Shown piece by piece: positions 46,601-57,539 of a DNA stretch of 64,000 nucleotides (the first letter of the stretch is position 1; every line of letters starts with the position of its first letter). The notes below the pieces were generated by a model. It was not told the DNA's origin and did no database searches. It was given only the letters and a program-made list of their open reading frames with translations. The position numbers and the translations under genes are program-made. Source of the stretch: Branchipolynoe longqiensis (taxonomy: Eukaryota > Annelida > Polychaeta > Phyllodocida > Polynoidae). The stretch covers positions 65,155,593 to 65,219,592 of the forward strand of contig CM059192.1 of the NCBI GenBank assembly GCA_030323885.1, given 5' to 3'.

Positions 46601-48640
46601 GAACACATGGGTAGAACATGTGGTGAAGGGGAGTAGAACACATGGGTAGAACATGTGAGTTGAAGAGGAGTAGAACACGTGGGTGATGAGTTGAAGGGGA
46701 GTAGAACACATGGGTAGAACACATGAGTTGAAGAGGAGTAGAACACATGGGTAGAACACGTGAGTTGAAGAGGAGTAGAACACGTGGGTAGAACATGTGA
46801 GTTGAAGAGGAGTAGAACGCATTGGTAGAACATGTGAGTTGAAGGGGAGTAGAACACGTGGGTAGAACACGTGAGTTGAAGAGGAGTAGAACACATGGGT
46901 AGAACATGTGAGTTGAAGAGGAGTAGAACACATGGGTAGAACATGTGAGTTGAAGAGGAGTAGAACACATGAGTTGAAGGGGAGTAGAACACGTGGGTAG
47001 AACATGTGAGTTGAAGGGGAGTAGAACATGTGAGTTGAAGAGGAGTAGAACACGTGAGTTGAAGGGGAGTAGAACACGTGGGTAGAACATGTGAGTTGAA
47101 GAGGAGTAGAACACTGGGTGTGTGAGTTGAAGGGGAGTAGAACACGTGGGTAGAACACGTGAGTTGAAGAGGAGTAGAACACGTGGGTAGAACACGTGAG
47201 CTGAAGCAGAGTAGAACACGTGGGTAGAACATGTGAGTTGAAGAGGAGTAGAACACGTGGGTAGAACACGTGAGTTGAAGAGGAGTAGAACATGTGGGTA
47301 GAACACGTGAGTTGAAGGGGAGCAGAACACGTGGGTAGAACACGTGAGTTGAAGCAGAGTAGAAAACGTGGGTAGAACATGTGAGCTGAAGCAGAGTAGA
47401 ACACGTGGGTAGAACATGTGAGCTGAAGCAGAGTAGAACACGTGGGTAGAACATGTGAGCTGAAGCAGAGTAGAACACGTGGGTAGAACCTGTGAGTTGA
47501 AGGGGAGTAGAACGCATGGGTAGAACATGTGAGTTGAAGAGGAGTAGAACACGTGGGTAGAACACGTGAGTTGAAGAGGAGTAGAACACATGGGTAGAAC
47601 ACGTGAGTTGAAGGGGAGTAGAACACGTGGGTAGAACACGTGAGTTGAAGGGGAGTAGAACACGTGGGTAGAACACATGAGTTGAAGGGGAGTAGAACAC
47701 GTGGGTAGAACACGTGAGTTGAAGCAGAGTAGAACATGTGGGTAGAACATGTGAGCTGAAGCAGAGTAGAACACGTGGGTAGAAGATGTGAGCTGAAGCA
47801 GAGTAGAACACGTGGGTAGAACACATGAGTTGAAGGGGAGTAGAACACATGGGTAGAACACGTGAGTTGAAGCAGAGTAGAACACGTGGGTAGAACATGT
47901 GAGCTGAAGCAGAGTTGAACACATGGGTAGAACATGTGAGCTGAAGCAGAGTAGAACACGTGGGTAGAACATGTGAGCTGAAGCAGAGTAGAACACGTGG
48001 GTAGAACATGTGAGTTGAAGAGGAGTAGAACATGTGGGTAGAACACGTGAGTTGAAGGGGAGTAGAACACATGGGTAGAACATGTGAGTTGAGGGGGAGT
48101 AGAACACATCAGTTGAAGAGGAGTAGAACATGTGGGTAGAACACGTGACTTGAAGGGGATTAGAACATGTGAGTTGAAGAGGAGTAGAACACGTGGCTAG
48201 AACACGTGAGTTGAAGGGACGTAGAACACATGAGTTGAAGGGGAGTAGAACACGTGGGTAGAACACGTGAGTTGAAGGGGAGTAGAACACATGAGTTGAA
48301 GGGGAGTAGAACACATGTGTAGAACACATGAGTTGAAGAGGAGTAGAACACATGAGTTGAAGGGGAGTAGAACACATGTGTAGAACACATTAGTTGAAGA
48401 GGAGTAGAACACGTGAGTTGAAGGGGAGTAGAACACATGTGTAGAACACATGAGTTGAAGAGGAGTAGAACACATGGGTAGAACACGTGAGTTGAAGCCG
48501 AGTAGAACACATGGGTAGAACATGTGAGTTGAAGAGGAGTAGAACACGTGAGTAGAACATGTGAGTTGAAGGGGAGTAGAACACATGAGTTGAAGAGGAG
48601 TGAGTTGAAGAGGAGTAGAACACATGATTATAGCACATGG
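43625..48640. repeat. 37-bp minisatellite, ~5 kb, about 135 copies
   Basis: Unit gagttgaagaggagtagaac, acgtgggtagaacac, gt. Common alternatives are ggggag, gcagag and gagctgaagc. 37 x 3 = 111 bases, so all three minus-strand frames show the same 37-residue cycle; this generates the 1491-, 951-, 811- and 468-codon ORFs, none of which is a gene. Near 46540-46700 and 48100-48640 the unit is shortened or broken. Each unit has two CACGTG-type sites in CG/TG/CA variants. Confidence 0.98.
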
Positions 48641-48825
48641 GTAGAGCGTGACAGTGCGAGCGAGGGTTACATGCTGAGCCTAGACACGTGACAAGGCGAG
48701 GCGGGGGCAATATTTGGAGCAGGCCGACCTGAAAATGTGCACACGTGTACACACGTACATGCTCTGACACGTACTCTCACACATGCGTACACATCACACT
48801 TGTACTCGTGACACTAACTCTCACA

Positions 48826-48863
48826 CTAACACACACACACACACACACATACACACACATACA

Positions 48864-48920
<57 letters not shown>
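48826..48920. repeat. (AC)n microsatellite at the gap edge
   Basis: (ac)n with tacacac interruptions, running into the run of N. Positions 48641-48825 are unique, with no gene seen. Confidence 0.95.
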
Positions 48921-48924
48921 CCGT

Positions 48925-49016
48925 NNNNNNNNNNNNNNNNNNNNNNNNNNNNNNNNNNNNNNNNNNNNNNNNNNNNNNNNNNNNNNNNNNNNNNNNNNNN
49001 NNNNNNNNNNNNNNNN
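48925..49016. other. Assembly gap (92 N)
   Basis: Run of unknown bases between an (ac)n tract and a 45-bp array. The real length may differ. Confidence 0.99.
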
Positions 49017-49395
49017 CCACTATCGGTACTCACTGGGTCAGGCCATGTGGTTGTGAATCAGCCACTATCGGTACTCACTGGGTCAGGCCATGTGGTTGTG
49101 AATCAGCCACTATCAGTACTCACTGGGTCAGGCCATGTGGTTGTGAATCAGCCACTATCGGTACTCACTGGGTCAGGCCATGTGGTTGTGAATCAGCCAC
49201 TATCGGTACTCACTGAGCCAGGCCATTCTGTTGTGAATCAGCCACTATCAGTACTCACTGGGTCAGGCCATGTGGTTGTGAATCAGCCACTATCGGTACT
49301 CACTGGGTCAGGCCATGTGGTTGTGAATCAGCCACTATCGGTACTCACTGAGCCAGGGCCATTCTGTTGTGAATCAACTATTTATTGTTAGTACT
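49017..49395. repeat. 45-bp minisatellite, about 8 copies
   Basis: Unit cactatcggtactcactggg, tcaggccatgtggttgtgaa, tcagc. Cut at the left by the gap. Positions 49396-49837 are unique, with a cac triplet tract and a C run (49752-49764). Confidence 0.94.
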
Positions 49396-49837
49396 CGCTG
49401 GCAGGGTCATGCAGTTGTGAACCCTGAGGCTCGACGGCTTCAAAGTGGCGTTTAGGACTGCCAGAGGCTTTGTTTGGTCAGTCCAGTCACACACACATCA
49501 ACACTTGTAAACCCATGGGACCTGGACACGCACACCCCATCCAAACCAGCTGGACCCCCCCTACACCCCCACCCACCATCACCACCACCACCACCACCAT
49601 CAACGCCCCACTGACAACAGCCCTTGCTTCTGGGTGGCCGGCGAGCCTATGGCGGTCATGGCTATATTTAGACAGTGAGCATGCGCGGTCTGTCACCGTG
49701 CGGATTGGGCTGAGGGGTGCTATTTGTGAATTGCACTATTGTGGTCATTAACCCCCCCCCCCCCCACACCCCACATGCGGACACGGAGGCTGGTGGATCT
49801 GACCGTCGGACCCTGACAGATGGAGAATCACCTGGCA

Positions 49838-50035
49838 GCACGGCGACCCGCAAACTGGGTCAGCTGGCAGCACGGCGACCCGCAAACTGGGTCAGCTGGC
49901 AGCATGGCGACCCGCAAACTGGGTCAGCTGACAGCACGGCGACCCGCAAACTGGGTCAGCTGGCAGCACGGCGACCCGCAAACTGGGTCAGCTGGCAGCA
50001 TGGCGACCCGCAAACTGGGTCAGCTGGCAGCAAGC
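49838..50035. repeat. 32-bp minisatellite, 6 copies
   Basis: Unit ggcagcacggcgacccgcaa plus actgggtcagct, with cagcacgg/cagcatgg variants. Confidence 0.95.
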
Positions 50036-50114
50036 AGGGTACAGGGTGAGATGGCATCGGATCCTCCTACTGGCAGGGCGAGCAGAGACGGGTGCCGGCC
50101 TGTACCTATGATAC

Positions 50115-50830
50115 TGTGAGGCATGTAGAGTTAGCACATGGGCACTATGGAGCATGTACAGTTAAAACATGGGCACTGTGGGGCATGTAGAGTTAGGACA
50201 TGGGCACTATGGGGCAATTAGAGTTTGCACATGGGCGCTATGGGGCATGTAGAGTTAGCACATGGGCACTATGGAACATGTAGAGTTAGAACATGGGCGC
50301 TATGGGACATGTAGAGTTAGCACATGGGCACTATGGAACATGTACAGTTAGCACATGGGCACTATGTAACATGTACAGTTAGCACATGGGCACTATGGAA
50401 CATGTACAGTTAGCACATGGGCGCTATGGGACATGTAGAGTTAGCACATGGGCACTATGGAACATGTACAGTTAGCACATGGGCACTATGGAACATGTAC
50501 AGTTAGCACATGGGCACTATGGAACATGTACAGTTAGCACATGGGCACTATGGAACATGTACAGTTTGCACATGGGCACTATGGAACATGTACAGTTAGC
50601 ACATGGGCACTATGGAACATGTACAGTTAGCACATGGGCACTATGGAACATGTACAGTTAGCACATGGGCACTATGGGGCATGTAAAGTTAGCACATGGG
50701 CACTACGGGGCATGTAGAGTTAGCACATGGGCACTATGGGGCATGTAGAGTTAGCACATGGGCACTATGGGGCATGTAGAGTTAGCACATGGGCACTATG
50801 GGGCATGTAGAGTTAGCACATGGGCACTAT
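50115..50830. repeat. 31-bp minisatellite, about 23 copies
   Basis: Unit acatgtacagttagcacatg plus ggcactatgga. Variants ggcgctatgg/ggcactatgg. Confidence 0.95.
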
Positions 50831-51180
50831 GACACGTGGATTCTATGACACATGCACACATGGGCACTTTGAGACATGGATTCTATGACACATGCACACA
50901 TGGGCACTATGACACATGCACACATGGGCACTATGACACATGGATTCTATGACACATGCACACATGGGCACTATGACACATGGATTCTATGACACATGCA
51001 CACATGGGCACTATGACACATGCACACATGGGCACTATGACACATGGATTCTATGACACATGCACACATGGGCACTATGACACATGCACACATGGGCACT
51101 ATGACACATGGATTCTATGACACATGAACACATGGGCATTATGACACATGGATTCTATGACACATGCACACATGGGCACT
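50830..51180. repeat. Derived array sharing acatgggcactatg
   Basis: Mixed units cacatgcacacatgggcact and atgacacatggattctatg. The shared core links it to the preceding 31-bp array, so it is probably a rearranged continuation. Confidence 0.9.
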
Positions 51181-51221
51181 TTGGCACACATAGGTGGAGC
51201 AGAAGGACGAAGATTTCTAAC

Positions 51222-51481
51222 TAATGGCCGGTGCACACCTACCGTATACGATTCGCGCATAAAACTACCCGACCCGCTTAAAACTGAAAACGGGCCGATT
51301 CGTTTTTCGAATCGCGAATCGTATGCGTAAGGAAGCAGTTTTAGCCCTGAAAAGTCACGAATCGCAATCGGTAGGTGTGCGCGGGGGGCGCACACCTAGC
51401 GTTTTTGTGCGCGAAACGGGAGGTGTGCGCGCACAAACGGGCAGTTTTAAGTCGTATACGGTAGGTGTGCACCGGCCATTA
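51222..51481. mobile_element. MITE with perfect 30-bp TIRs
   Basis: taatggccggtgcacaccta (51222) continues ccgtatacga, and the exact inverse closes the element at 51481. Subterminal ggtaggtgtgcgc/gcgcacacct words also pair. Identical TIRs suggest a young insertion. Confidence 0.9.
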
Positions 51482-51499
51482 TGAATGTCCACTCGAAGC

Positions 51500-51810
51500 C
51501 AATCTAAAATGCCAATAAACCCAGATGTATATGATATCAATTGGGTAGTTCTAATCTCGTTCTTAAATGACCTTAGATTTTGCTAGAACATGAAGCCCAT
51601 AATATAGGCACAACAAGGATAGTTGAAACCTGACTTCTACAAGTTCTAGCATTTTTCCACGATTCCCTGAAAGTGCTAATCCTGGGGGGTGGGGGGAGGG
51701 GGGGGGGGATCTGTGTTTCCGCGGAAAGTCGCTATCTGTGTAATTATCTTGGCTTGATTTGCGTGATTTTTATTGGAGACCATTTTCATCCCTGTTGTTT
51801 ACACCTTTAG
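51500..51810 (+). mobile_element. Family Y element, copy 1
   Basis: atatcaattgggtagttcta, aatgaccttagattttgcta, gttgaaacctgacttc, cgattccctga, a G run, and ttccgcggaaagtc occur in the same order at 55569-55862. The first part resembles the SINE A tail. Confidence 0.7.
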
Positions 51811-51911
51811 ACTGCTACTTGTTTGCCAATGTTCCAGGAGCAGAATGTTAGACTGACTGCTTTACATGACTCTGAGAAACTGGGGCGGAGAGGGGGGGGG
51901 CCTCGTTTAGG

Positions 51912-51935
51912 GCCACCATCTTGGCGCATGCGCGT
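51912..51935 (+). promoter_or_regulatory. YY1-like and NRF1-like sites of a candidate promoter
   Basis: gccaccatcttggc is the complement of a YY1 AAGATGGTGGC match. It overlaps gcgcatgcgc, a perfect NRF1 palindrome. Such pairs are typical of TATA-less metazoan promoters (established knowledge). It lies 62 bases upstream of ATGGCG and a splice donor. Confidence 0.45.
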
Positions 51936-51996
51936 CTGGTATACTTCTGCAGGGTTCGAATTATGTTGCCTTAGAAACGAGAAGCGAAAGGAAAAT

Positions 51997-52002
51997 ATGG
52001 CG
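51997..52002 (+). CDS. Candidate first coding exon end: ATG GCG then splice donor
   Basis: At 51997 aggaaaatATGGCG is followed directly by gtaagtg, a strong donor. The coding part would be Met-Ala in phase 0, preceded by about 60 bases of 5' UTR from the YY1/NRF1-like sites. The next coding exon I recognise on this strand, 58273-58337, begins in phase 0, so joining the two keeps frame. The product would start Met-Ala then the cytohesin coiled coil, shorter at the N-terminus than typical cytohesins, which have about 35 residues before this point. This would therefore be an alternative promoter, or an exon between them is missing from my reading (possibly in the N gap, if order allows, or undetected). 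It may also belong to another gene or be chance. Confidence 0.3.
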
Positions 52003-52017
52003 GTAAGTGTGACAAGC

Positions 52018-52875
52018 TGAGTACACAGTAGAGGTTAAGTAAGAAGGGGCTGAGTACACAGGGTTGGTGAGTACATGGAGGGGTGGTGAGTACACAGTGG
52101 GGTGGTGAGTACATAGTGGTGTGGTGAGTACACAGTGGGTGGTGAGTACACAGTAGAGGTTAAGTAAGGAGTTGAGTATACGGAGGGGTGGTGAGTACAC
52201 AGTGGGGTGGTGAGTACACAGTGGGTGGTGAGTACACAGTAGAGGTTAAGTAAGGAGTTGAGTATATGGAGGGGTGGTGAGTACACAGTGGGGTGGTGAG
52301 TACATAGTGGTGTGGTGAGTACACAGTAGAGGTTAAGTAAGGAGTTGAGTACACGGAGGGGTGGTGAGTACATAGTGGTGTGGTGAATACACAGTAGAGG
52401 TTAAGTAAGGAGTTGAGTACACAGAGGGGTGGTGAGTACATAGTGGTGTGGTGAGTACATAGTGGTGTGGTGAGTACATAGTGGGGTGGTGAGTACACAC
52501 TGGGTTGGTGAGTACACAGTGGAGGGTGAGTGGGAGGGGACTGAGTACACAGTGGGGTGGTGAGTACACAGTGGGGTGGTGAGTATACATTGGGTGATGA
52601 GTACGTAGTGATGTGGTGAGTACACAATGGGGGTGGTGAGTACACACGTGAGTGAGAGGGGACTGAGTACACAGCAGGATGGTGAGTATACAGTGGGTGG
52701 TGAGTACACAGTGGGGTGGTGAGTACACTGTGATAGGTGAGTGGGAGGGGACTGAGTACACAGTGGGATGGTGAGTACACAGTGGTGGTGAGTGGGAGGG
52801 GACTGAGTATACAGTTGAATAGTGAGTACACAGTGATGGGTGAGTGGGAGGGGACTGAGTACACAGTGGGGGTGA
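52018..52875. repeat. 18-19-bp minisatellite with longer composite units
   Basis: gtgagtacacagtggggtg repeats. Interspersed agaggttaagtaaggagttg and gagtgggaggggactgagta blocks create longer composite units. Minus-strand ORFs up to 259 codons are artefacts. Confidence 0.93.
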
Positions 52876-52879
52876 GTAC

Positions 52880-52975
52880 ATAGTGGCCAACTTTGGAGAT
52901 ATTTGAAGTGAAAACGTGCAAACTTAATTTGGCAAGCATTTAAAACTGTTGACACGATAAGCTTCAGCAATGGTA
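52880..52975 (-). mobile_element. Family X fragment
   Basis: aactttggagatatttgaag, acttaatttggcaagcat and ataagcttcagcaatggtag match the right half of family X on the minus strand. Positions 52976-53245 are unassigned. Confidence 0.65.
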
Positions 52976-53256
52976 GTCGATGACAGATGATGACAGCAAC
53001 TTGTCATTTGTTGTGACCTCGTTGATGATCGATGAGTCCAATTTGTGCTCAGAATGTGCAAGTGTGTGTAGCTGCAGTCAGACAGTTTGATAGCTGAAGG
53101 AGACAATCTTTTCTCTGCTGATGCTTTTATTTATCTTGGGATATACAATAATTTTCAAACTGTGTTGTGCCTTTGCGAATAGAAGCACGCCATGACCTTC
53201 TGTACTTGGCCACTATTTTCCAGGTTTCAGTGTTGACATTACATTTCGTCAGGTTG

Positions 53257-53560
53257 GTTGGTTGTTGGAGTTTTATGTCCTGGCAATATCTACGGTCATA
53301 TCAGGGTGGGTACCAACTTGTGAAAGTGCACACTCATGGTGACTTTATAATGCTGCCTGCACCATGACACAATATCCCACTCCGTCACATTATCCTGACA
53401 CTGAGCTAACCCTTCCTTGCCCTATCCTATTAATACTGAACGCCTGGCTAGGAGGCGACAAGTATCAATTTTATAAATCATTTGACTTGACCGGAAACCA
53501 AAGTCCCGATCTCCCACACGCGAGGCCCACGCTCTACCGATTCGGCCACGGCACCCGGTC
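53257..53560 (-). mobile_element. SINE A, full length with 11-bp TSD
   Basis: Tail ttttatgtcctggcaatatc at left; head ctctaccgattcggccacgg at right. tcgtcaggttg is duplicated at 53246-53256 and 53561-53571. Confidence 0.94.
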
Positions 53561-53571
53561 TCGTCAGGTTG

Positions 53572-53995
53572 TATTTAAGGCACATATGCAATTAACCATT
53601 TAGCAAATAACTTCATTCTTTACATTTAAAATGCCTTAAATAACAGAAACTGTTTTCTGTATAAACAATGCAACTTGACCTTATGCTGGTTGCTGGTACC
53701 CCCACCTGCCCCCTTGTGACCTGACTGACCTACTTCCTGGAGCTGCTCCAAGTGGTGCAGAGCAGCAGCCCACTTCGTGTGATCAGAGTCTACTTACCAG
53801 ACAGACTGAGCCAGGTTTGTAGGTTAGCTGCTGTAATGAACCCGGTGCACACATGGGTCACCCCTGACCTTTACATAATGCCACGCAGCCACATCATGCA
53901 CCGTCTGCAGATTTTTTGGCCAATATGCGGGTCAACTAGGTGGCAGTCGAACATATCATGCGAGCACAACAGTGTGGTAGGGGTAGGATGAGGTG
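53572..53995. other. Unique segment with a short unrecognised frame
   Basis: An 80-codon plus frame across 53752-53991 extends back to tacttcctggagctgctcca (YFLELLQVV, then QSSSPLRVIRVYLPDRLSQ). It looks protein-like for about 30 residues, but a stop precedes it, I see no clear acceptor, and I know no family. Possibly a decayed exon or transposon piece. Confidence 0.25.
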
Positions 53996-53999
53996 GAGA

Positions 54000-55240
54000 G
54001 AGCTATGATGGTTGAGCAAATCACACAAACACGCAATGTGGTGCGGTGGAGACAGACGTGATGATGGAACGATTCATGCAAACACGCAATGTGGTGAGGT
54101 GGAGATAGCCATGATGTTTGAATGGTTCACACAAATACGCATAGCCATGATGTTTGAGCGGTTCACACAAACATGCAATGTGGTGTGGTGGAGACAGCTG
54201 TGATGATCGAATGATTCACATAAGCACGCAATGTGATGACGTGGAGACAACCATGATGGTGGAACAATTCACACAAACATGCCCTGTGGTGAGGTGGTTT
54301 GTTTGTTTGTTGTTGTTTTACGTCATAGCAACATCTAAGGTCATATCAGGATGGGTACCGACTTGTGACAGTGCACACTCATGGTGACTTTATAGTGCTG
54401 CTCCACTGAATGACCAGGTCGCCAGCACCATGGCCTGATATCCCACTCAGTCACATTATCCTGACATTGAGCCAACCGGTCCTTGCCCTATCCTAATAAT
54501 GCCGAGCGTCTGGCTAGGAAGCGACAAGTATCAATTTTTAAGTCATTGGTTTGACTCGACCGGGGTTGTTGAGGTGGAGACAGACAACCATGATGTTGGA
54601 ACAATTCACACACACAATGTGGTAAGATGGAGTCAGATGTGATAATCGAACGATTCACACAAACACACAATGTAGTGAGGTGGAGACAGTCATCATGGTG
54701 GAACAATTCACACAAACACACAATGTAGTGAGGTGGAGACAGTCATCATGGTGGAACGATTCACACAAACACACAATGTAGTGAGGTGGAGACAGTCGTC
54801 ATGGTGGAACGATTCACACAAACACACAATGTACTGAGGTGGAGACAGTCGTCATGGTGGAAAGATTCACACAAACACACTATGTAGTGAGGTGGAGACA
54901 GTCGTTATGGTGTAATGATCCACACTATGTAGTGAGGTGGAGACAGTCGTCATGGTGGAATGATCCACACTATGTAGTGAGGTGGAGACAGTCGTCATGG
55001 TGGAATGATCTACACTATGTAGTGAGGTGGTGACAGTCATCATGGTGGAACGATTAACACAAACACATAATGTGATGAGGAGACAGCCATGATCGAACGA
55101 TTCACACAAACACGCGATGTGGTGAGGTGGAGGCAGACAGCCATGATTTTCAAACAAAACACAACGTGGTAAGGTGGAGGCAGCCATGATGGTTGAACAC
55201 CAGACATGAACCAGCAATCAAATGAGATGTGTGTAGGTGA
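54000..55240. repeat. ~53-bp minisatellite, about 20 copies
   Basis: Unit gtgaggtggagacagtcatc, atggtggaacaattcacaca, aacacacaatgta. Variants cagtcgtc/cagtcatc. A SINE lies inside at 54297-54567. Confidence 0.93.
54297..54567 (-). mobile_element. SINE A in the 53-bp array, 5' truncated
   Basis: Tail ttttacgtcatagcaacatc through gtcattggtttgactcgacc. The tRNA-like head is missing beyond the B-box flank; array sequence resumes directly. Confidence 0.9.
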
Positions 55241-55315
55241 GACGAGCCTAGAGATACATGTAGGTGAAATGGGCCTCGAGATGTGTGTAGGTAAGACGGG
55301 CCCAGAGATGTGACA
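55220..55315. repeat. Three-copy ~36-bp repeat
   Basis: gatgtgtgtaggtgagacg and related blocks, each followed by a gcc-agagat word. Confidence 0.65.
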
Positions 55316-55316
55316 T

Positions 55317-55367
55317 ATTGGTACTGATATGACCTCCGATGTTGCTGGGACGCAAAACAAGCAAACC
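55317..55367 (+). mobile_element. SINE A tail fragment
   Basis: ctgatatgacctccgatgtt plus gctgggacgcaaaac only. Confidence 0.7.
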
Positions 55368-55515
55368 GGGAGTGGTTTTAATTCAGTGGCAGTAAGTCGT
55401 TCTGTAAATAAGGCTAGATCCACCAGGCTGTCATTTGGTTTTTTTTTATGTAATTTTTATTCATTGATTAAAGTTATCACATATTTTCAGTACCAAGGCA
55501 CTGGTATATATGGCA

Positions 55516-55568
55516 GCCCCGTCCTGATATGACCATAGATGTTGCTAGGACGTAAAACCCCAACAAAC
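55516..55568 (+). mobile_element. SINE A tail fragment beside family Y
   Basis: gatatgaccatagatgttgc plus taggacgtaaaaccccaac, immediately left of the family Y copy. Positions 55368-55515 are unassigned. Confidence 0.75.
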
Positions 55569-55862
55569 CATATATGACAGCAATTGGTTAATTCGAATCC
55601 CATTCTTATATGACCTTAGATGTTAGCAGAACATAAAAACCAAGTAAGAAAGTTGGGCATGAAAAGCAGAGTTGAAACCTGACTTCCTGCATTTCCCCCG
55701 CGATTCCCTGACAAGGCTAATCCTATTGTGGAGGGGGGGGGGTGAATCTGCGTTTTCGCGGAAATTCTCCATTGCCATAATAATTATGGCTTGGTTGGTG
55801 GCACCAAAGTATCAGCCTGATTGCCACTATTTTTTGCTGAACACCACTTTGATCCCTTGATA
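55569..55862 (+). mobile_element. Family Y element, copy 2
   Basis: gacagcaattggttaattcg, gttgaaacctgacttcctgc, cgattccctgacaaggctaa, a G run and ttttcgcggaaattctcc align in order with 51500-51810. No TIRs seen. Positions 55863-56215 hold no recognised gene. Confidence 0.7.
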
Positions 55863-56216
55863 ATAATGTGGTAGGCCCGATGCCAGCCGTTCCACGGTCT
55901 TTAACTCCCTGTCATGCACACACGGAAGAACACCAAGATCCAGAGACAGTACGCTTCAACTGGTTTATTGCTAAACCTATCCGCTCTACGTGGCATCACC
56001 AGTCAAGTGACCCGCCCCCTAACTCGCAAGGCCCCACATCGCCTCTATAGGTGGTTGGGGGTGTGCTAGCCACACACAGTATAGGGCAGCCGAGTTGGGG
56101 CCCTGCCCGGTGGCTAGCGTGCCACCACCTAGCGCAGTTCAATGTAACTGCGTAGGTGTGCGGCGTAGTGTCTGCCGCCACCGCGTGGTAGTGGAGCTCA
56201 TGTACAGACTACTACA

Positions 56217-56227
56217 ATAGTAATAAT

Positions 56228-56262
<35 letters not shown>
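56217..56262. repeat. (AAT)n microsatellite
   Basis: About 14 aat triplets with one interruption. Positions 56263-56339 are unassigned. Confidence 0.95.
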
Positions 56263-56265
<3 letters not shown>

Positions 56266-56339
56266 AGCTATGCGGGATAGAAAAATTATGCTTTTTTGGT
56301 GATCAAAATAATTAGGCTATTATTAAGTCAAGCCTACTG

Positions 56340-57040
56340 GGTGGGTGTGTGGGTGGGTGGGTGCGTGTGTACTGTATATATATATATATCGCAATATGCC
56401 TGACCCGTATATCTATGTGTGTGTGTATGTGTATATTGACGGGCAGGGAGTTGAGTGTGTGTGTGTGTGTATGTGTGTGTGTGTGTGTATATTGACGGGC
56501 AGGGAGTGGAGGCTGTGTGTGTGTGGGGGGGGGGGGGGGGTGTGTGTGTGTAGGCGGGCAGGGAGTGGAGGCTGTGTGTGGTGTGTGTGTGCATGTGTAT
56601 ATAGGCGGGCAGGGAGTGGAGGATGTGTGTATGTTCATGTGTATATATGCGGGCAGGGTGTGGAGGCTGTGTGTGTACATGTTTATATAGGCGGGAGTGG
56701 AGGCTGTGTGTGTGTAGATGTGTATATAGGTGGGCAGGGAGTGGAGGCTGTGTGTGTACATGTTTATATAGGCGGGCAGGGAGTGGAGGCTATGTGTGTG
56801 TGTGTGTACATGTGTATATAGGCGGGCAGGGAGTGGAGGCTGTGTGTGTACAGTGTGTGTGTACATGTGTATACATGTGTATATAGGCGGGCAGGGAGTG
56901 GAGGCTGTGTGTGTGCGTGTACATGTGTGTATGTACATGTGTTTACATGTGTATATAAGCGGGCAGGGAGTGGAGGCTGTGTGTGTGTCTATACATGTGT
57001 GTGTGTGTACATGTGTATATAGGCGGGCAGGGAGTGGAGG
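56340..57040. repeat. GT-rich minisatellite, ~45-62-bp unit
   Basis: About 11 copies of tataggcgggcagggagtgg plus aggctgtgtgtg, with variable (gt)n and acatgtgtata spacers. A ggtgg/tatata patch opens the interval. Frames up to 208 codons are artefacts. Confidence 0.92.
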
Positions 57041-57298
57041 CTCCGAGAAGTCTGGTCCATCACTCAGCCCTCAACCCTCGTCAGCCACATACCGCGAGTT
57101 GATCCTGCGTGCACATCATAATCACCGCCTCGCCACCAGGGGGTGCGCCGGGGTCGGCCGACTTCCGGTGGCCGCCAGGGTAGCGCGGTGGTCTGATGAG
57201 TGGATCTTGATGTCTGCACCGGTCCGTACTGACTGTACCAAGTGAAATACAAGATATGTAGCCAGAATATTTATTTTAACATATACTAGGGTAGTCGT
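57041..57298. other. Unique GC-rich segment with CTCF-like and ETS-like motifs
   Basis: gccaccagggggtgcgcc (57132-57149) matches the CTCF core, and gacttccggtgg (57160-57171) is ETS-like. No coding exon is recognised. Confidence 0.45.
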
Positions 57299-57470
57299 CT
57301 GCACTGACCTCAGGCAAGGAGCCGCATAGACAGATAGGCATGGGTAGTGTGGTGACATCAGGGAGCCTAGGTGGTGGAATGGTTAGCACACTGGCCCAGA
57401 ATGCAAAGAGATGTGGGTTTGAGTCCTGCTCAAGGCGCAATATTTCTCATTTCCATCACCCCCCACGACA
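57299..57470 (+). repeat. ~170-bp duplicate with tRNA-like module, copy 1
   Basis: gcactgacctcaggcaagga, then gagcctaggtggtggaatgg ttagcaca and a B-box-like gggtttgagtcct. The module has both internal pol III boxes at tRNA spacing but no cloverleaf acceptor I can close. It is a tRNA-derived SINE fragment or tRNA pseudogene. Confidence 0.6.
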
Positions 57471-57539
57471 CTGGTAGCCGTGACCATGATCCTGTACCAG
57501 TATGCACTGTATAGTTGTTGAACCTACCCTGTGTATGTA

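Noticed and set aside
43597..48072. 1491-codon minus-strand ORF, with 951-, 811- and 468-codon overlapping frames
   Set aside because: The 37-bp unit lacks stops in every minus frame and 3 x 37 = 111 bases gives the same peptide cycle in all frames. No unique domain is present.
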